Numbered from the stretch's first letter, positions 32,535 to 41,375 are shown. The stretch: 64,000 nucleotides of DNA from Alitta virens (GCA_932294295.1 OW028579.1:30267250-30331249), one strand, 5' to 3'. Numbers and translations: made by a program. The notes: generated by a model from the sequence alone, not told the origin.

Positions 32535-33215
32535 ATGATTTATTATGATTTCATTACTTAACGAGCAAGTTGAATTTCATAAAGCAATCATCTTAGTCTT
32601 AATTATCACGCGAAAAATTAAAAATTAAAACTCTCTAAAATAATTGCACTCACCAAGTTTGTATTCAGAAATTCTGGGGTGTAGTTAACACCCATCCGGG
32701 GGTGCTCAAGAAAACCTCGGTCATCGGCGTCTTTACTCTATAAATGAAATGATAGGCAATTGATAACGGCCGTCATTTGTTTCTTTCATAAATACCCTTA
32801 GCAATAAATAATTAACAAAATTAACTGACCTTTTTGGAGGGGTTTGAAGATCCCTGAACAGCATTTGATGGCCTTTTGGTGGGGGCTGAAGCATCTTGGA
32901 GTGATTGGTCGCCCATCATGGATCTTCTTCTTCTTTTCTTCTTATTCAAGTAATGCGATGCCAGGCTGTTCAGGCTATATACAGTGCCTCCCTACAAGGC
33001 CTTTATATAGTCTTAAAATTTTGTTTGTGCAATCAATCGTCACGTACCACCAATAAATTGAAGGCCATTGTGGTATTGTGGTAGAAGTTGTGGTATTTAA
33101 CATAATTTATTTAAAAAAATCAACCATCCAACAGTCAAAAGGACCTTGAGGGAGGGTTGCTTTGAGTGCGTATAATTTAAATAAAAATAAATCAATTAAC
33201 GGTTTAAGCGCTAAA

Positions 33216-33539
33216 CTAAAATACTTTAGCTGTGGCGTTAATATCTGTGTAATTATGTAGGCTTTGGTAGCTCATAGCAGAATAACTCTCCAAATTCTGA
33301 GTTCCATAAACTACCTCCAGCATACTTATTAAACCTGAAATAGATATTACAACTAGTAGAAGCAATGCTATCAACTCATTTTGGCCTTTTTTCCCAAATA
33401 ATTTTAGCAACCCGGAGGGGGCTTTTTCAAGAAAACTATCTGGCACATCCTTTTCATTAGGAACAGTCATTGATAATTCTACAGTTACATTATTAGGTGT
33501 AAGACCTTTTTCCAAAACATCCATAGGCTGAGAAGTCAT
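33216..33539 (-). CDS. Small Polinton membrane protein, 107 aa
   Basis: A complete minus-strand frame starting ATG at 33539. Residues about 57-76 (LIALLLLVVISISGLISML) form one clear transmembrane segment. A Pro-containing hydrophilic N-terminal half precedes it and a Tyr/Ser/Asn-rich tail follows. I do not recognise the family. It lies directly upstream, in the same orientation, of the first polymerase exon. A virion membrane-active or vertex protein is conceivable but this is inference. Confidence 0.55.
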   Translation of the reverse strand: MTSQPMDVLEKGLTPNNVTVELSMTVPNEKDVPDSFLEKAPSGLLKLFGKKGQNELIALLLLVVISISGLISMLEVVYGTQNLESYSAMSYQSLHNYTDINATAKVF

Positions 33540-33599
33540 TTTAAGTGAAATTATTCAATAATTAAAAAAAATAAGCTTAAACTTTGTAAGCCCCTATCA

Positions 33600-33650
33600 C
33601 CTATCTCCTATCTCCTATCTCCTAAATCCTATATCCTATATCCTATCTTA
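33600..33650. repeat. CCTATCTCCTAT short tandem repeat
   Basis: About seven imperfect units of 'cctatctc'/'cctatatc' in 50 bases between the two small membrane-protein frames of the Polinton. Confidence 0.75.
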
Positions 33651-33928
33651 ACAGTTGAAAGCCTGTTAGCGTTATGAGTGAATCACTGGTAAGGCATCTT
33701 AATTAATAGGTTAAAATATTACCTCCCAAGGGGCCCCTTTGGGCCCTTTTTTCTGTGAAGGAATTGCAGACAGAGGCACCTAGTGGCTATTGTTAATATT
33801 ACTACAGGTGAGAAAAAAAGACAGTTGAACAAACATGGCAGCCATTTAACTTGTGATATTTTATTTTTTTTCTGTCATAGCATTCGCGTAGATACCAAAT
33901 TAGTTGATACAGACGACAACACATCGAT

Positions 33929-34197
33929 ATGTTCAGGTAGGAGAATTATTATAATATAATATAATTTTACAGCTTATGAAATAGATTTTATAGGGAGTTA
34001 TTTTTAAAAATTAAGAGGACAATAATTTTTTTTTTCGTTGCAGTCAGCTGTCAAGACCTATATTAGCCCCCAGGGTAAAACTGGAAATACGCCCTATAAC
34101 CGACGATGAAGGAACCTTAGTAGGAATTTCAGTTGGAGCTAGTTTTTCCCTTTCGGCAGTGGCTGCAGGAATTTTTGAATTTTTTTTTACAAAATAA
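33929..34197 (+). CDS. Possible spliced Polinton small membrane protein, 53 aa
   Basis: Two-exon model: 33929-33936 (ATG plus five bases, donor GTAGGA) and 34044-34197 (acceptor TTGCAG after a T-rich tract, stop TAA 34195-34197), joined in phase 2. The product has an Arg/Pro segment, the acidic ITDDEG, and a C-terminal hydrophobic stretch (LVGISVGASFSLSAVAAGI) fitting one transmembrane helix, then EFFFTK. It is on the plus strand, opposite to the replication and capsid genes. The first exon is tiny, so the start is the weak point. No family recognised. Confidence 0.4.
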
Positions 34198-34393
34198 TTT
34201 CCAAGCTTAGGATGAGAAGATTAAATAATAATAATGTAAATTATCATAACAATTATATACATATATATTAAAGCTTAACTGAACTCATTAAATATATTAA
34301 ACTTTCCTAGTTGAACAATTACAATTAATTAAACTTATACATTTTACTTATTTACAAAAAAAAAAACTTAACAATATGAGCTTAAAAAATAAT

Positions 34394-34440
34394 AAAAAAT
34401 ATGGCACTTCTGAACGAGATAAAATACGGCACTTCTGGAC
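34394..34440 (-). repeat. Polinton 20-bp motif, copies 8-9 (reverse)
   Basis: Two copies in reverse orientation (AAAATACGGCACTTCTG type) at about 34394-34415 and 34420-34440, just upstream of the plus-strand Ser/Pro-rich frame. A run of 14 G follows at about 34480. Confidence 0.8.
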
Positions 34441-34504
34441 TTCGGTTGTTTTCTTTTTTAATAGGACTTCATGGACGAAGGGGGGGGGGGGGGGTTACAT
34501 TCCA

Positions 34505-35050
34505 ATGACTTCCAGGAGCTCCGAAAACACAATTGAAAGTACTCCTCTAGCGTCCGCTCCTGCTAGAGGAGGTTCTCCTGGCCTAGGCATTCTTGAAAGG
34601 CCTGGAGGCCGAGATTCTACGGGCTTCTCTACAAGGGAGAGCCGCAAGATTTGTCAAAGCCCAGGGTGGCGAAAATGAAACAGTTCGATTGGCTTTCACT
34701 GGAAATGGCTCAATTGTGGCCTTGCAATGTATCGATGAGGGAGGGGCGGGGGAAGGGGGGCAGCCCAACCCCCGGCCCCCTCCCCAGGCCTTCGGCCTGG
34801 GTCGCCTCCTCACCATACACCTCCTCCAAGATTCCTGAGGAATATAATTGACTTTACTTTCAGTGAGGTCACGGGCTCCAGCCCTGACTTAGTCCAAGGC
34901 CTTTACCAAAGCCTAGGCCATAACGATAGTTTGTCCTCTTGTCCAAAAGCTCCTCCAAAAGATAATGCCAATTGGGACATTAGAGAATTCAGACAGAGCC
35001 ACCCCCTTGGCTCAACGAAGAAAGTGAAAGTTATGCTATCCTGTCTTTAA
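34505..35050 (+). CDS. Possible spliced Polinton Ser/Pro-rich protein, 115 aa
   Basis: Model: exon 34505-34665 (ATG at 34505; donor GGTGGCG is weak), intron 198 bases, exon 34864-35050 (acceptor TACTTTCAG, stop TAA 35048-35050). The join is in phase 2 and gives one open chain, which supports it. The product is Ser/Pro/Gly-rich in its first half and ends in a Lys-rich stretch (GSTKKVKVMLSCL). No domain recognised. An alternative frame at 34593-34838 is also open and could be the real reading after the G-run if slippage has altered the frame. Confidence 0.35.
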
Positions 35051-35381
35051 GGGTCTAATGAGTTTTGATTTAAAATAAAGTTACCTTAAGAAATGCCAAT
35101 TAACCTTGTTAATCTCATCCTTAATTAAGCTTCAAGTTTTTAAAAACAATCTATTTAAAATCGGCAGAGCGTTAAGGCTGAGTCTGGCCTTAAAGTTACC
35201 TTAAGAAGTGTCAATTAAACTAGTCAATGCCTTTCTTCATTAAGTTTCAATTTTTTATTTTTTTAAGTCCATAAGTTTAAACTTTTATGTTAGCCAAAAA
35301 CGTACACTTTAAATACTAAAGGCCACAGTATATGAACGCCTAATATATTTATTTTACAAAGTAGCCCTAAACGGTACGCTT
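35051..35381. other. Polinton spacer, nothing seen
   Basis: AT-rich with two similar stretches ('aaagttaccttaagaaatgcc' near 35079 and again near 35200). No supported frame. Confidence 0.4.
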
Positions 35382-35531
35382 TCAATTGAATTTATAACAG
35401 ATATTAAGATGAGTAGTCTTCTTATAATTGTTCTTCTTCTTCTTCGGGGTATTCTTCTTGGTATTCTTCTTCACCGTCTTCTTATGCTTATGCTTATGCT
35501 TATGCTTATTCTTATTCACTACAACCCTCAT
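35382..35531 (-). CDS. Possible small, very basic Polinton protein, 49 aa
   Basis: Starts ATG at 35531 and ends TGA at 35382-35384. After MRVVV it is almost only Lys, Asn, His and Thr, including four Lys-His pairs and KKNTPKKKKNN. A small Lys-rich protein would fit the DNA-condensing core proteins of adenovirus-like capsids. The caveat is that the DNA is a low-complexity CTT/GCTTAT repeat, so the composition may be a by-product, and the opposite strand also reads open for 54 codons of Leu/Ile. Confidence 0.3.
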   Translation of the reverse strand: MRVVVNKNKHKHKHKHKKTVKKNTKKNTPKKKKNNYKKTTHLNICYKFN

Positions 35532-35582
35532 GTCTTATTCTCATCCTCGCATAATATTTTTTTGGCAATTTAAATAAAAAAA

Positions 35583-35642
35583 AAAACTACGGCAGTTCTG
35601 ATCGAGCGCTCAAGTCAAAAAAAAAGTACGGCACTTCTGAAC
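35583..35642 (-). repeat. Polinton 20-bp motif, copies 10-11 (reverse)
   Basis: Copies at 35583-35602 and 35621-35642 (ACGGCAGTTCTGA and ACGGCACTTCTGAAC) lie between the basic-protein frame and the 3' end of the PC4-like gene. Confidence 0.8.
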
Positions 35643-36700
35643 CAGATAGTGGAGCCCATGGCCGTTGAGAAAACGCTTGATAAAATTGTTAAATCATTAA
35701 CTTCGGCGTATCAACTAGAACTATTAAGAAGGTATAAGCTAGAAAATAAATTGATTTATAAGTTTGATCATTTATTCCAAAAAAGAACAGCAATGATATA
35801 CCGATATATATTTATATATTAGAGTGTACATACGTGTATATAGATATATATATATATAAAAGCATTTTATGACAGACAACTTAATACATAATAAAGTTAT
35901 AACATAATGAACATTATAAAAAAATAGACAAACACAAAAACTAAACAATGACACCTCGTCGGGGTTGCAATGTGGGCAATCCATCAGCTCCTGTTGTCCC
36001 TCTTGGAGGCCATGGTCAATAAAGCAGGGGTTTCCCACTCTGGCTATTTCGGGCCAGCTTTGAACTATAGGCCCAAAAGCCCTGATTATGCTCTCTATTT
36101 CAGTGATAGTGAGCCTGACTCCCCTCCCGGTTGGCTGGAGCTTTCCTCCTTCTTTCTTGAGGGCGAAAAAGTGCCTCAAGTCTATGGTTGCACCGAATTC
36201 GTTGCTTACGTTAAGAAACAGCCTTTTGCCCAAATGATATGTGCGATTTAAATTAGTGTTATACGAAATATTTCTTATTTCTTCTAAGTGGTATTTTAAT
36301 GCAGCCGCCTGCATGGCGTCCAGCCTCACACCTCTCTTCGTGGGAAATTTCTGGCCATCGGGGGTAAGGTGAAACTCCCTTATATGAAGCCCCCTGGCAT
36401 CACCAAATTGAGACAACACAATGTATCGCCCCCTGTAGCCCAGCTGAAAGGCCATCACTGGTCGGGGTCGCAACAGAAGCTCCCCGCACACATTCGAAAG
36501 TGCCTCAGGGGCGAGCGGTGGGGCTGGCTTGATGGAGTCGGAGTCAAAAAACTCCTCCTACCCCAAATCAAATTCATCCACGAAGTTGCCTGTAAAAAAA
36601 ATATATATATATTTTGGTTATATTATCAGTTTCATATTTATAGTTTATTTTAATTTTAATTTTTAAAGACAAAAATTGGTGGTTTTAAATGACAAATAAA

Positions 36701-36750
36701 AAAACTATGGCAGTTCTGATCGAGGCCCAAAAAGTACGGCACTTCTGAAC
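36701..36750 (-). repeat. Polinton 20-bp motif, copies 12-13 (reverse)
   Basis: Copies at 36701-36720 and 36729-36750 lie inside the intron of the PC4-like gene. The sequence between them and exon 1 is a long AT dinucleotide run. Confidence 0.8.
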
Positions 36751-36807
36751 CACCTTTATTAGTATGAATTTTAATATTTTTAATCAGAATAACTTATAGA
36801 TATGCCT

Positions 36808-36810
<3 letters not shown>

Positions 36811-36877
<67 letters not shown>
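36811..36877. repeat. (AT)n microsatellite
   Basis: About 33 AT units without interruption, in the intron of the PC4-like gene. Confidence 0.9.
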
Positions 36878-36880
<3 letters not shown>

Positions 36881-37607
36881 TATAACTGATAATTTTTAAA
36901 AGAAATAGCAAATAAACAACAGCCTATAACAAGAAAATAAATTTACCTGGCGCTTTGATAGCTGCAGCGGCTAGTTGACCCACAGTTCGGGGGGTGCTTG
37001 GTTGATGAGATGGCTTTCCTTGGCCCCCACGATTTTTCAGAGAAGCCGATGTTTCTGAGGCCGATGACAAAGCCACGGGGACTGAAGCTTCGGATGCTGG
37101 TTTTGTGGAGGTCACTGAGGCTGAGGTCTCTGAGGCCTCTGAGGCTGAAGCCGATTTTGAAGAACCTGAGGGAGGCTCAGAAAACCCTGGGAGGGTAGGC
37201 ATGTCGTAGAGGAGTCCTTTTCTCGTCTTAGGCGTCTTAGGAGTCCTCGGTGTTTCTTCTTCTTCATCAGTGTCATCGCTTATGCAGACAGGTCTTCTTT
37301 TCCCCATAATGATGTGAAATGTCAGCCAATCTTGTGAAACTAACCAGCCATTCGGAAAGCTGAAAGGGTGATTTTCAAAATAAAGTGGTCAGAAATGGGG
37401 GGACGAGGTGTTGAATGAAGAGCTCGGGTGCAAAATAACACTATTTTTTTTTTTTCGAATTAATAAATTTTCCCACGTAGTTTATAATGTTTTCTGATGA
37501 GAGCTTTAGGTGCAACTGGAGAAACTTCTGTCAATTGCCAACATAGTGGCCCTGAGGGGCATGAGGATTTACAGAAATACCCCCTGAGTCAAGGTTATTT
37601 GAGTTTT

Positions 37608-37994
37608 TCATGTCATGTTCATAGTCATTTTTTCTGTTAATTCCTTTTTAGTGATAATGGTCCGGTTTTTCTTCTTTTTTGGCATTTCAGTGTCTTCGCC
37701 AGAGTCCGAAGAGGACCTTTTTATACTAGGGAGATCCTGCGCATTATGGCTTTTAAATGGTTCTTGGGTCTTTTGAGATGCCAATTATTCAAAAGCTTTT
37801 TTCAATTTTTCTAAATCTTTTTTTAAGCCAGTTTTTTCATTTTTTGATTCCTCCCTAGAATCGCTTAAGGAATCTTTTCCCTTTTTTGGCCTATTTTGGT
37901 CCGTTTTAATTTCAACAGACTTTCCGTTTTCTACTCCTTTTTGAAAAAGCCTATCGTATTGAACTTTGGTAATTAGCATGTGAGGCTCAGCCAT
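37608..37994 (-). pseudogene. Lys-rich Polinton protein with one in-frame stop
   Basis: A frame of 128 codons from ATG 37994 to TGA 37608-37610, interrupted once by TAA at 37787-37785 (after 69 residues). The first part has a KVQYDRLF segment, then Lys/Glu/Ser-rich sequence. The second part is acidic then basic (DSGEDTEMPKKKKNR). Its place six bases after the preceding frame, and the start pattern 'V-x-Y-D-R-L', recall short charged proteins found beside capsid genes in other invertebrate Polintons. That resemblance is from memory and weak. Confidence 0.45.
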
Positions 37995-38000
37995 AATATT

Positions 38001-38327
38001 TCAGACTTTTTTTACACCCGTAAATAGATAGTTATAAGAAGCTTTAAGTAATAACGCCACTGCGTTATAATTTTTAACGCATAACTTTCTTCTCGTTCTA
38101 GCTTTAACTCTTTGTGCCCCAATTTTTCTTATAGCTGAAAAATGTTCATCTAATTTATTTAAAAAATGCACAGAAAGATGTATTACTTCATTTAGAATGT
38201 TTAAAGCAATATCTCCAATAAATTTAATAAAAGCTTCACTACTAGCTCTAATAATGGCTTTTCTAGAAATGCTGTTAGAGTCAATTACAACATTTACTAG
38301 TTTTTCGAACTTATCAAACCTTTTCAT
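38001..38327 (-). CDS. Conserved-type Polinton basic helical protein, 108 aa
   Basis: Starts at ATG 38327, whose A is the last base of the ATPase stop codon (TAATG). The sequence is helical, with IALNILNEVIHLS followed by a basic RKIGAQRVKARTRRKLCVK stretch and a final hydrophobic segment. This layout (I/L-rich helix, then K/R-rich helix, then hydrophobic end) resembles short proteins that sit next to capsid genes in many marine-invertebrate Polintons. I infer a structural or virion role and cannot name it. The one-base overlap suggests reinitiation or a shared transcript. Confidence 0.55.
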   Translation of the reverse strand: MKRFDKFEKLVNVVIDSNSISRKAIIRASSEAFIKFIGDIALNILNEVIHLSVHFLNKLDEHFSAIRKIGAQRVKARTRRKLCVKNYNAVALLLKASYNYLFTGVKKV

Positions 38328-39019
38328 TAGGATGATTTAGGAAGATAAATGATGGTGTCTTGGCCCGGTAGGATGTCAGCTCTCAACTGAAACTTTGTAT
38401 CATTTCTGGGGTTTATATCACAATAAAGGTAGCCATATTGGCGGCTGAGGCATGCTTTGTCATAAGCGTCAAAAAAAAATTTTCTCTTTTTTCCTGGGAA
38501 CATTTGAGATGCTAAAATTCCTATTTGCTGAGGGGACCTTAAATTTCTAAAAATTATCATTCCTTGTACATTATATGAAATATCTCTGACGCACTGAGCT
38601 TGATAAAGAGCATTTTGCAAGACTAAAATACATGACAGGTTTCTATGATGAGTGAAAACAGTGAAATATTCTGTTATATCAGGACAGTTTTTCAGCTGAG
38701 TCATCTGGTCATCAATAATCATAAGACGATGCTGTAAATCAGCTGTCATTGTTTCCACCTCAGATTTAGAGGGTATCGCATTAATAAATTTTATGTGTGT
38801 GTTAGCTTTTTCCAAGCTGTCGTAAATAGGTTGCCACGTAGAATAGACGTATATTATTTCCACGGGCTCTGGGCTGAACATTTTACTTTTATTATCAATT
38901 AGCTTAGCAATAAAAGTTGATTTACCAGAAAAAGCACTACCACAGGTAATTAATGAAATAGGGAGTTGAAAAGGAATGTAACTACGTCCTAGGTTATCTT
39001 GGCATATCGGTGGTTCCAT
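38327..39019 (-). CDS. Packaging-type ATPase of the Polinton (FtsK/A32-like)
   Basis: 230 residues from ATG 39019. Walker A is GSAFSGKSTF (about residues 27-36, G-x4-G-K-S variant with GKST). Walker B is RLMIIDDQM (hydrophobic stretch then DD, about residue 100). VYSTWQPIYDSL lies between them; a W-Q-P-x-Y segment is common to Polinton ATPases. The motor would pump DNA into a capsid, which supports a virus-like past for the element. It appears intact. The gene lies 52 bases after the capsid C-terminal frame and overlaps the next frame by one base. Confidence 0.82.
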   Translation of the reverse strand: MEPPICQDNLGRSYIPFQLPISLITCGSAFSGKSTFIAKLIDNKSKMFSPEPVEIIYVYSTWQPIYDSLEKANTHIKFINAIPSKSEVETMTADLQHRLMIIDDQMTQLKNCPDITEYFTVFTHHRNLSCILVLQNALYQAQCVRDISYNVQGMIIFRNLRSPQQIGILASQMFPGKKRKFFFDAYDKACLSRQYGYLYCDINPRNDTKFQLRADILPGQDTIIYLPKSS

Positions 39020-39071
39020 GATTTTCTTTAATTTTTATTTCTAAAAAAATATAAATATATTTAATTAAAGT

Positions 39072-39392
39072 TTAATTTACTATAACATTTCTACTCCCTT
39101 CAATTTCAGCAATGGATGGAAATTCCCCATAAATCAGGGCTGTCACAGCTTGGGCTAGTGGTTTTGAAAATGTTCCTTGTATTCTAATGTTAGCACTTTT
39201 TTTAATTTCAATAAAATTACCCTCGCCCCCTCCCCCATACACTGGAAATGAATAAATGGCATGTCCTGAAGCAAATTTCTTCATGGTTAGTCCTGTTCCG
39301 AATGATGTATTACAGTTTCCGCCTAAGCACTCATGAAGCCTTAAAAAAGGGGTAACAACCTCTCGACCTTGTTCATCAAAGTTGACCTTCAT
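39072..39392 (-). pseudogene. Polinton capsid-like protein, C-terminal fragment
   Basis: 106 codons to the stop. The end (SKPLAQAVTALIYGEF...IEGSRNVIVN) and the middle (TSFGTGL...SGHAIYSFPV) resemble the last 100 residues of the hexon-like major capsid proteins of invertebrate Polintons, in which a G-Y-x-L-Y-x-F-D block is followed by V-x-V-I-V-Y-A-E-F and a final N-x-R-N-V-I. The full protein is normally about 400-600 residues, so at least three quarters are absent. It is in the same frame as the integrase-like piece upstream and only one codon separates its first ATG from that frame's TGA. The assignment rests on remembered patterns; a search would settle it. Confidence 0.5.
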
Positions 39393-39395
39393 AGG

Positions 39396-39605
39396 TCATA
39401 TTTTAAATTTAGAAGTTCTTTGTTTAAAAACTGAAGGCGTATCTTCTCTCTCTAGCCATTCTCTTAATATTTTCAAGGTTAATCCTTTAGGCCTGTCTTT
39501 TCGGTGTTGAATTACTTTCCATATTTTATTTTCACTTGAAAAACTGGCAGGTGACCCCGGATGGTAATAAATCTTACTTAGATATGACTGCTGACGCTTG
39601 TTCAT
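39396..39605 (-). pseudogene. Polinton integrase, N-terminal domain only
   Basis: 69 residues from ATG 39605. QSYLSKIYYHPGSPASFSS, then KIWKVI and LKILREWLER, follow the pattern of the N-terminal module of Polinton-type integrases (Y-L-x-x-I-Y-Y-N/D-P-x-x-P-x-S-F, then a second helix and I-K-x-W-L). The retrovirus-like catalytic core (D, D-35-E) that should follow is not present anywhere in the element as far as I can read. The frame ends in TGA at 39398-39396 and then continues in frame into the capsid-like piece, so this is probably the edge of an internal deletion. Confidence 0.6.
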
Positions 39606-39809
39606 TTTAAAAAATGTAATCCCTTTTCCCCTCCCAGCCTCCAGAGGTTACTGAGTTGATAAACTTTTGCACCCCACAGATAAAGCAGAAATGTTGCCAT
39701 GTGCTCTCAACATGCTAATAAAAACCAAGTCATTATTTGCCTTTAAAGTACATTATTAAAGTTTATTAATAATTTTTTTTAATCAATGCCATTAATATGG
39801 TCTGTACTT

Positions 39810-41120
39810 TCAATGCACTAGAGATATTACAATTTCATAATTGATTCCACCATTAAACCTTTCAAACTGAGAGTTCCAAAAATAAACAATACAATCTCTT
39901 AATGTTAAGAATGTTTCTGTGGAGGATTTTTCTTCAATCCAATGGTCACTGTGGTCACATTTGTCAAGTATGTACAGGGTCCATCTCATCCTTATATGAG
40001 GAGGAAGATTTGTAGTTGCCTCTAGGCGCCCTGCAAAGCTCCTGTCTCTTTCTTGGCAAACTTTTTTGACATTGGGGCCATCCTCAGAGTCAACTTCATT
40101 TTCAGAATCAGTGCTATTGTCATTTTCAGAATCCACTTCAACGCTATCCACAATATACTTAATCGCATAACTAAGGAATGCCGAGATCATCCCAGCTACA
40201 TAGCCCTTTCTAACACTTTCTTCATAATCTTTTCTGCATTTTCTAACAGATTGAAAGGGATGACTTTTAAATAAAATAACATCATGAGCTATTTCTTTAC
40301 ACAGTTTTTGGCCTAATATCGCCCAATGTATTAGAATCATGTCCGTAGCTTTTGGTATTCTTCAGGGCTATAGAAACAATTATAACATACAATTATTAGT
40401 GTATTGCATTATTCAATTCCAAAATGACATGTCATATATTAAGCATATAACTCTATATTTCTCAATTTTTTGAAGAAGCCAGCAGCCTTCAGTGGCAGTT
40501 TCTACATTTTTATTTGTAACCTTATCAATTCTTTCCTCTAAGGTCACGGAACGGCTTAACACATCACTACATAATAAGAAATTCTTACATTGGCATTTAC
40601 ACGAGTGTTCCAAAGTGGGACAATTAATACCCAAATATATCTCAACATTATTCAAAAGTTTGTAGTACCTTTTGGCTAAAGCCTGGGGATCAACATTCTC
40701 TTGGTCTAATTTATTTTCGACAAAGTCGAGATCTTTGAAAAGCCCTGACTGGCCACTCACATTGGGGTCTAATCGTTGTTTTAAGATGAAAAATGTTTTC
40801 AAACTGTCTGTCAGCCAACAATCATTTTAGTCAGAAACCACCCTAAGGCCTATCTTATGATATACTGCATTTCCTTTTTCGATAACCCACTTCAGGGGGC
40901 TGTTGAGTATCCACGCTTTACATTGGCATGTCTTATCCTTGTGATCACATGAAGATTCATGTATATATAGTGTTTGTTTTACGCACCATAAAATTTCAAA
41001 ATAATTATCCGCCAAAAAAAGGTTGTCAGAGTCCTTTTTAGACATAGCATGTTCCAAATAGCCCATACAAGTGACCAAGTGAGAGTCCAGCAGCTTTTCA
41101 GGAGACCCGTAATAATCCAT
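39810..41120 (-). pseudogene. Unknown Polinton protein(s), broken frame
   Basis: Three blocks in one frame: 41120-40827 (97 residues, ATG start, TAA), 40802-40413 (129 residues) and 40340-39810 (176 residues). The first two are separated by a TAA and seven further open codons, so they read as one protein with a nonsense codon. Between the second and third are several stops and a possible acceptor ('gtttctatag'), so an intron or a separate gene is possible. The two first blocks share a Cys motif (HKDKTCQCKAW and HSCKCQCKNF), suggesting an internal duplication. The third has an acidic Ser/Asp/Glu stretch and a GYVAGMISAFLSYAIKYIV hydrophobic segment. No family recognised. They take the terminal position nearest the right TIR. 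Confidence 0.5.
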
Positions 41121-41375
41121 CTTACCAAGTTCTTAAATAAATAATCCTCTGGTCTTAAATGAATAATCCTCTTGTGCTGCTTATTGTAGAGATGGCGTTC
41201 AGGCGACAAGTGTTGCTTTGCAGGGTTTTCATAGAAATATTTATACAAGCAAAACCGCCCATAGCTTTTGATTGGACAATTCCCATGGATTTATAAACTT
41301 TAAATTTTGAAAAATGCTAATATTTATTATTCTTCTGAGAGCCCGGGGGCCATTAATGAATATAATATTTTTTCA

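Larger units (their letters stand above)
29109..32919 (-). pseudogene. Protein-primed DNA polymerase B of the Polinton
   Basis: The main exon (29109-32024) reads 882 residues to an in-frame TAA at 29376-29378 and then stays open in the same frame to 29109. Motifs in order: ExoI FIFFDFET (about residue 35); a Cys-rich insertion (about 50-145) with the HVPNYVV segment found in Polinton polymerases; ExoII HNGKGFDF; ExoIII YCRLDVTIL; motif A VCSMYPF; motif B NSFWGK; motif C YCDTDSLIF. The post-TAA part resumes with the expected GDCLGDLTNEL. Upstream exons read 32919-32830 (start MMGDQS), 32737-32654 and 32188-32080, with GT-AG borders and phase-0 joins among them; the join of the last one to the main exon is out of phase. 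Function: replicates the element from its termini. The C-terminus is short and runs into copies of the 20-bp motif. The TAA and the unresolved exon join argue for a broken gene. Confidence 0.88.
35772..37307 (-). pseudogene. Tandem PC4-like protein of the Polinton, two exons with an in-frame stop
   Basis: Exon 1 (37307-36947) starts ATG and encodes an acidic patch (SDDTDEEEETP) and a Ser/Ala/Thr-rich disordered region. Donor GTAAAT and acceptor TTTACAG define an intron 36946-36590; exon 2 starts at 36589 in matching phase 1. In that frame a TAG at 36560-36558 interrupts 11 codons into the exon; coding then continues uninterrupted. Residues after it form two successive PC4/Sub1-type modules: GLHIREFHLTPDGQKFP...RGVRL, and YHLGKRLFLNVS...ATIDLRHF...GRGVRL. 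Both follow the PC4 pattern K-x-R/Y-V-S-V ... I-D-I-R-E ... K-G-I-S-L. The conserved part ends at CPHCNPDE, where a donor (GAGGTGTCA) is available; the ORF tail after it looks intronic. Such proteins bind single-stranded DNA, and here it may coat DNA during replication. The TAG could instead mean two separate proteins. Confidence 0.7.

Noticed and set aside
35772..35960. The Tyr/Ile/Cys-rich tail of the PC4-like frame as protein
   Set aside because: Composition becomes AT-driven right after a usable splice donor; read as intron.
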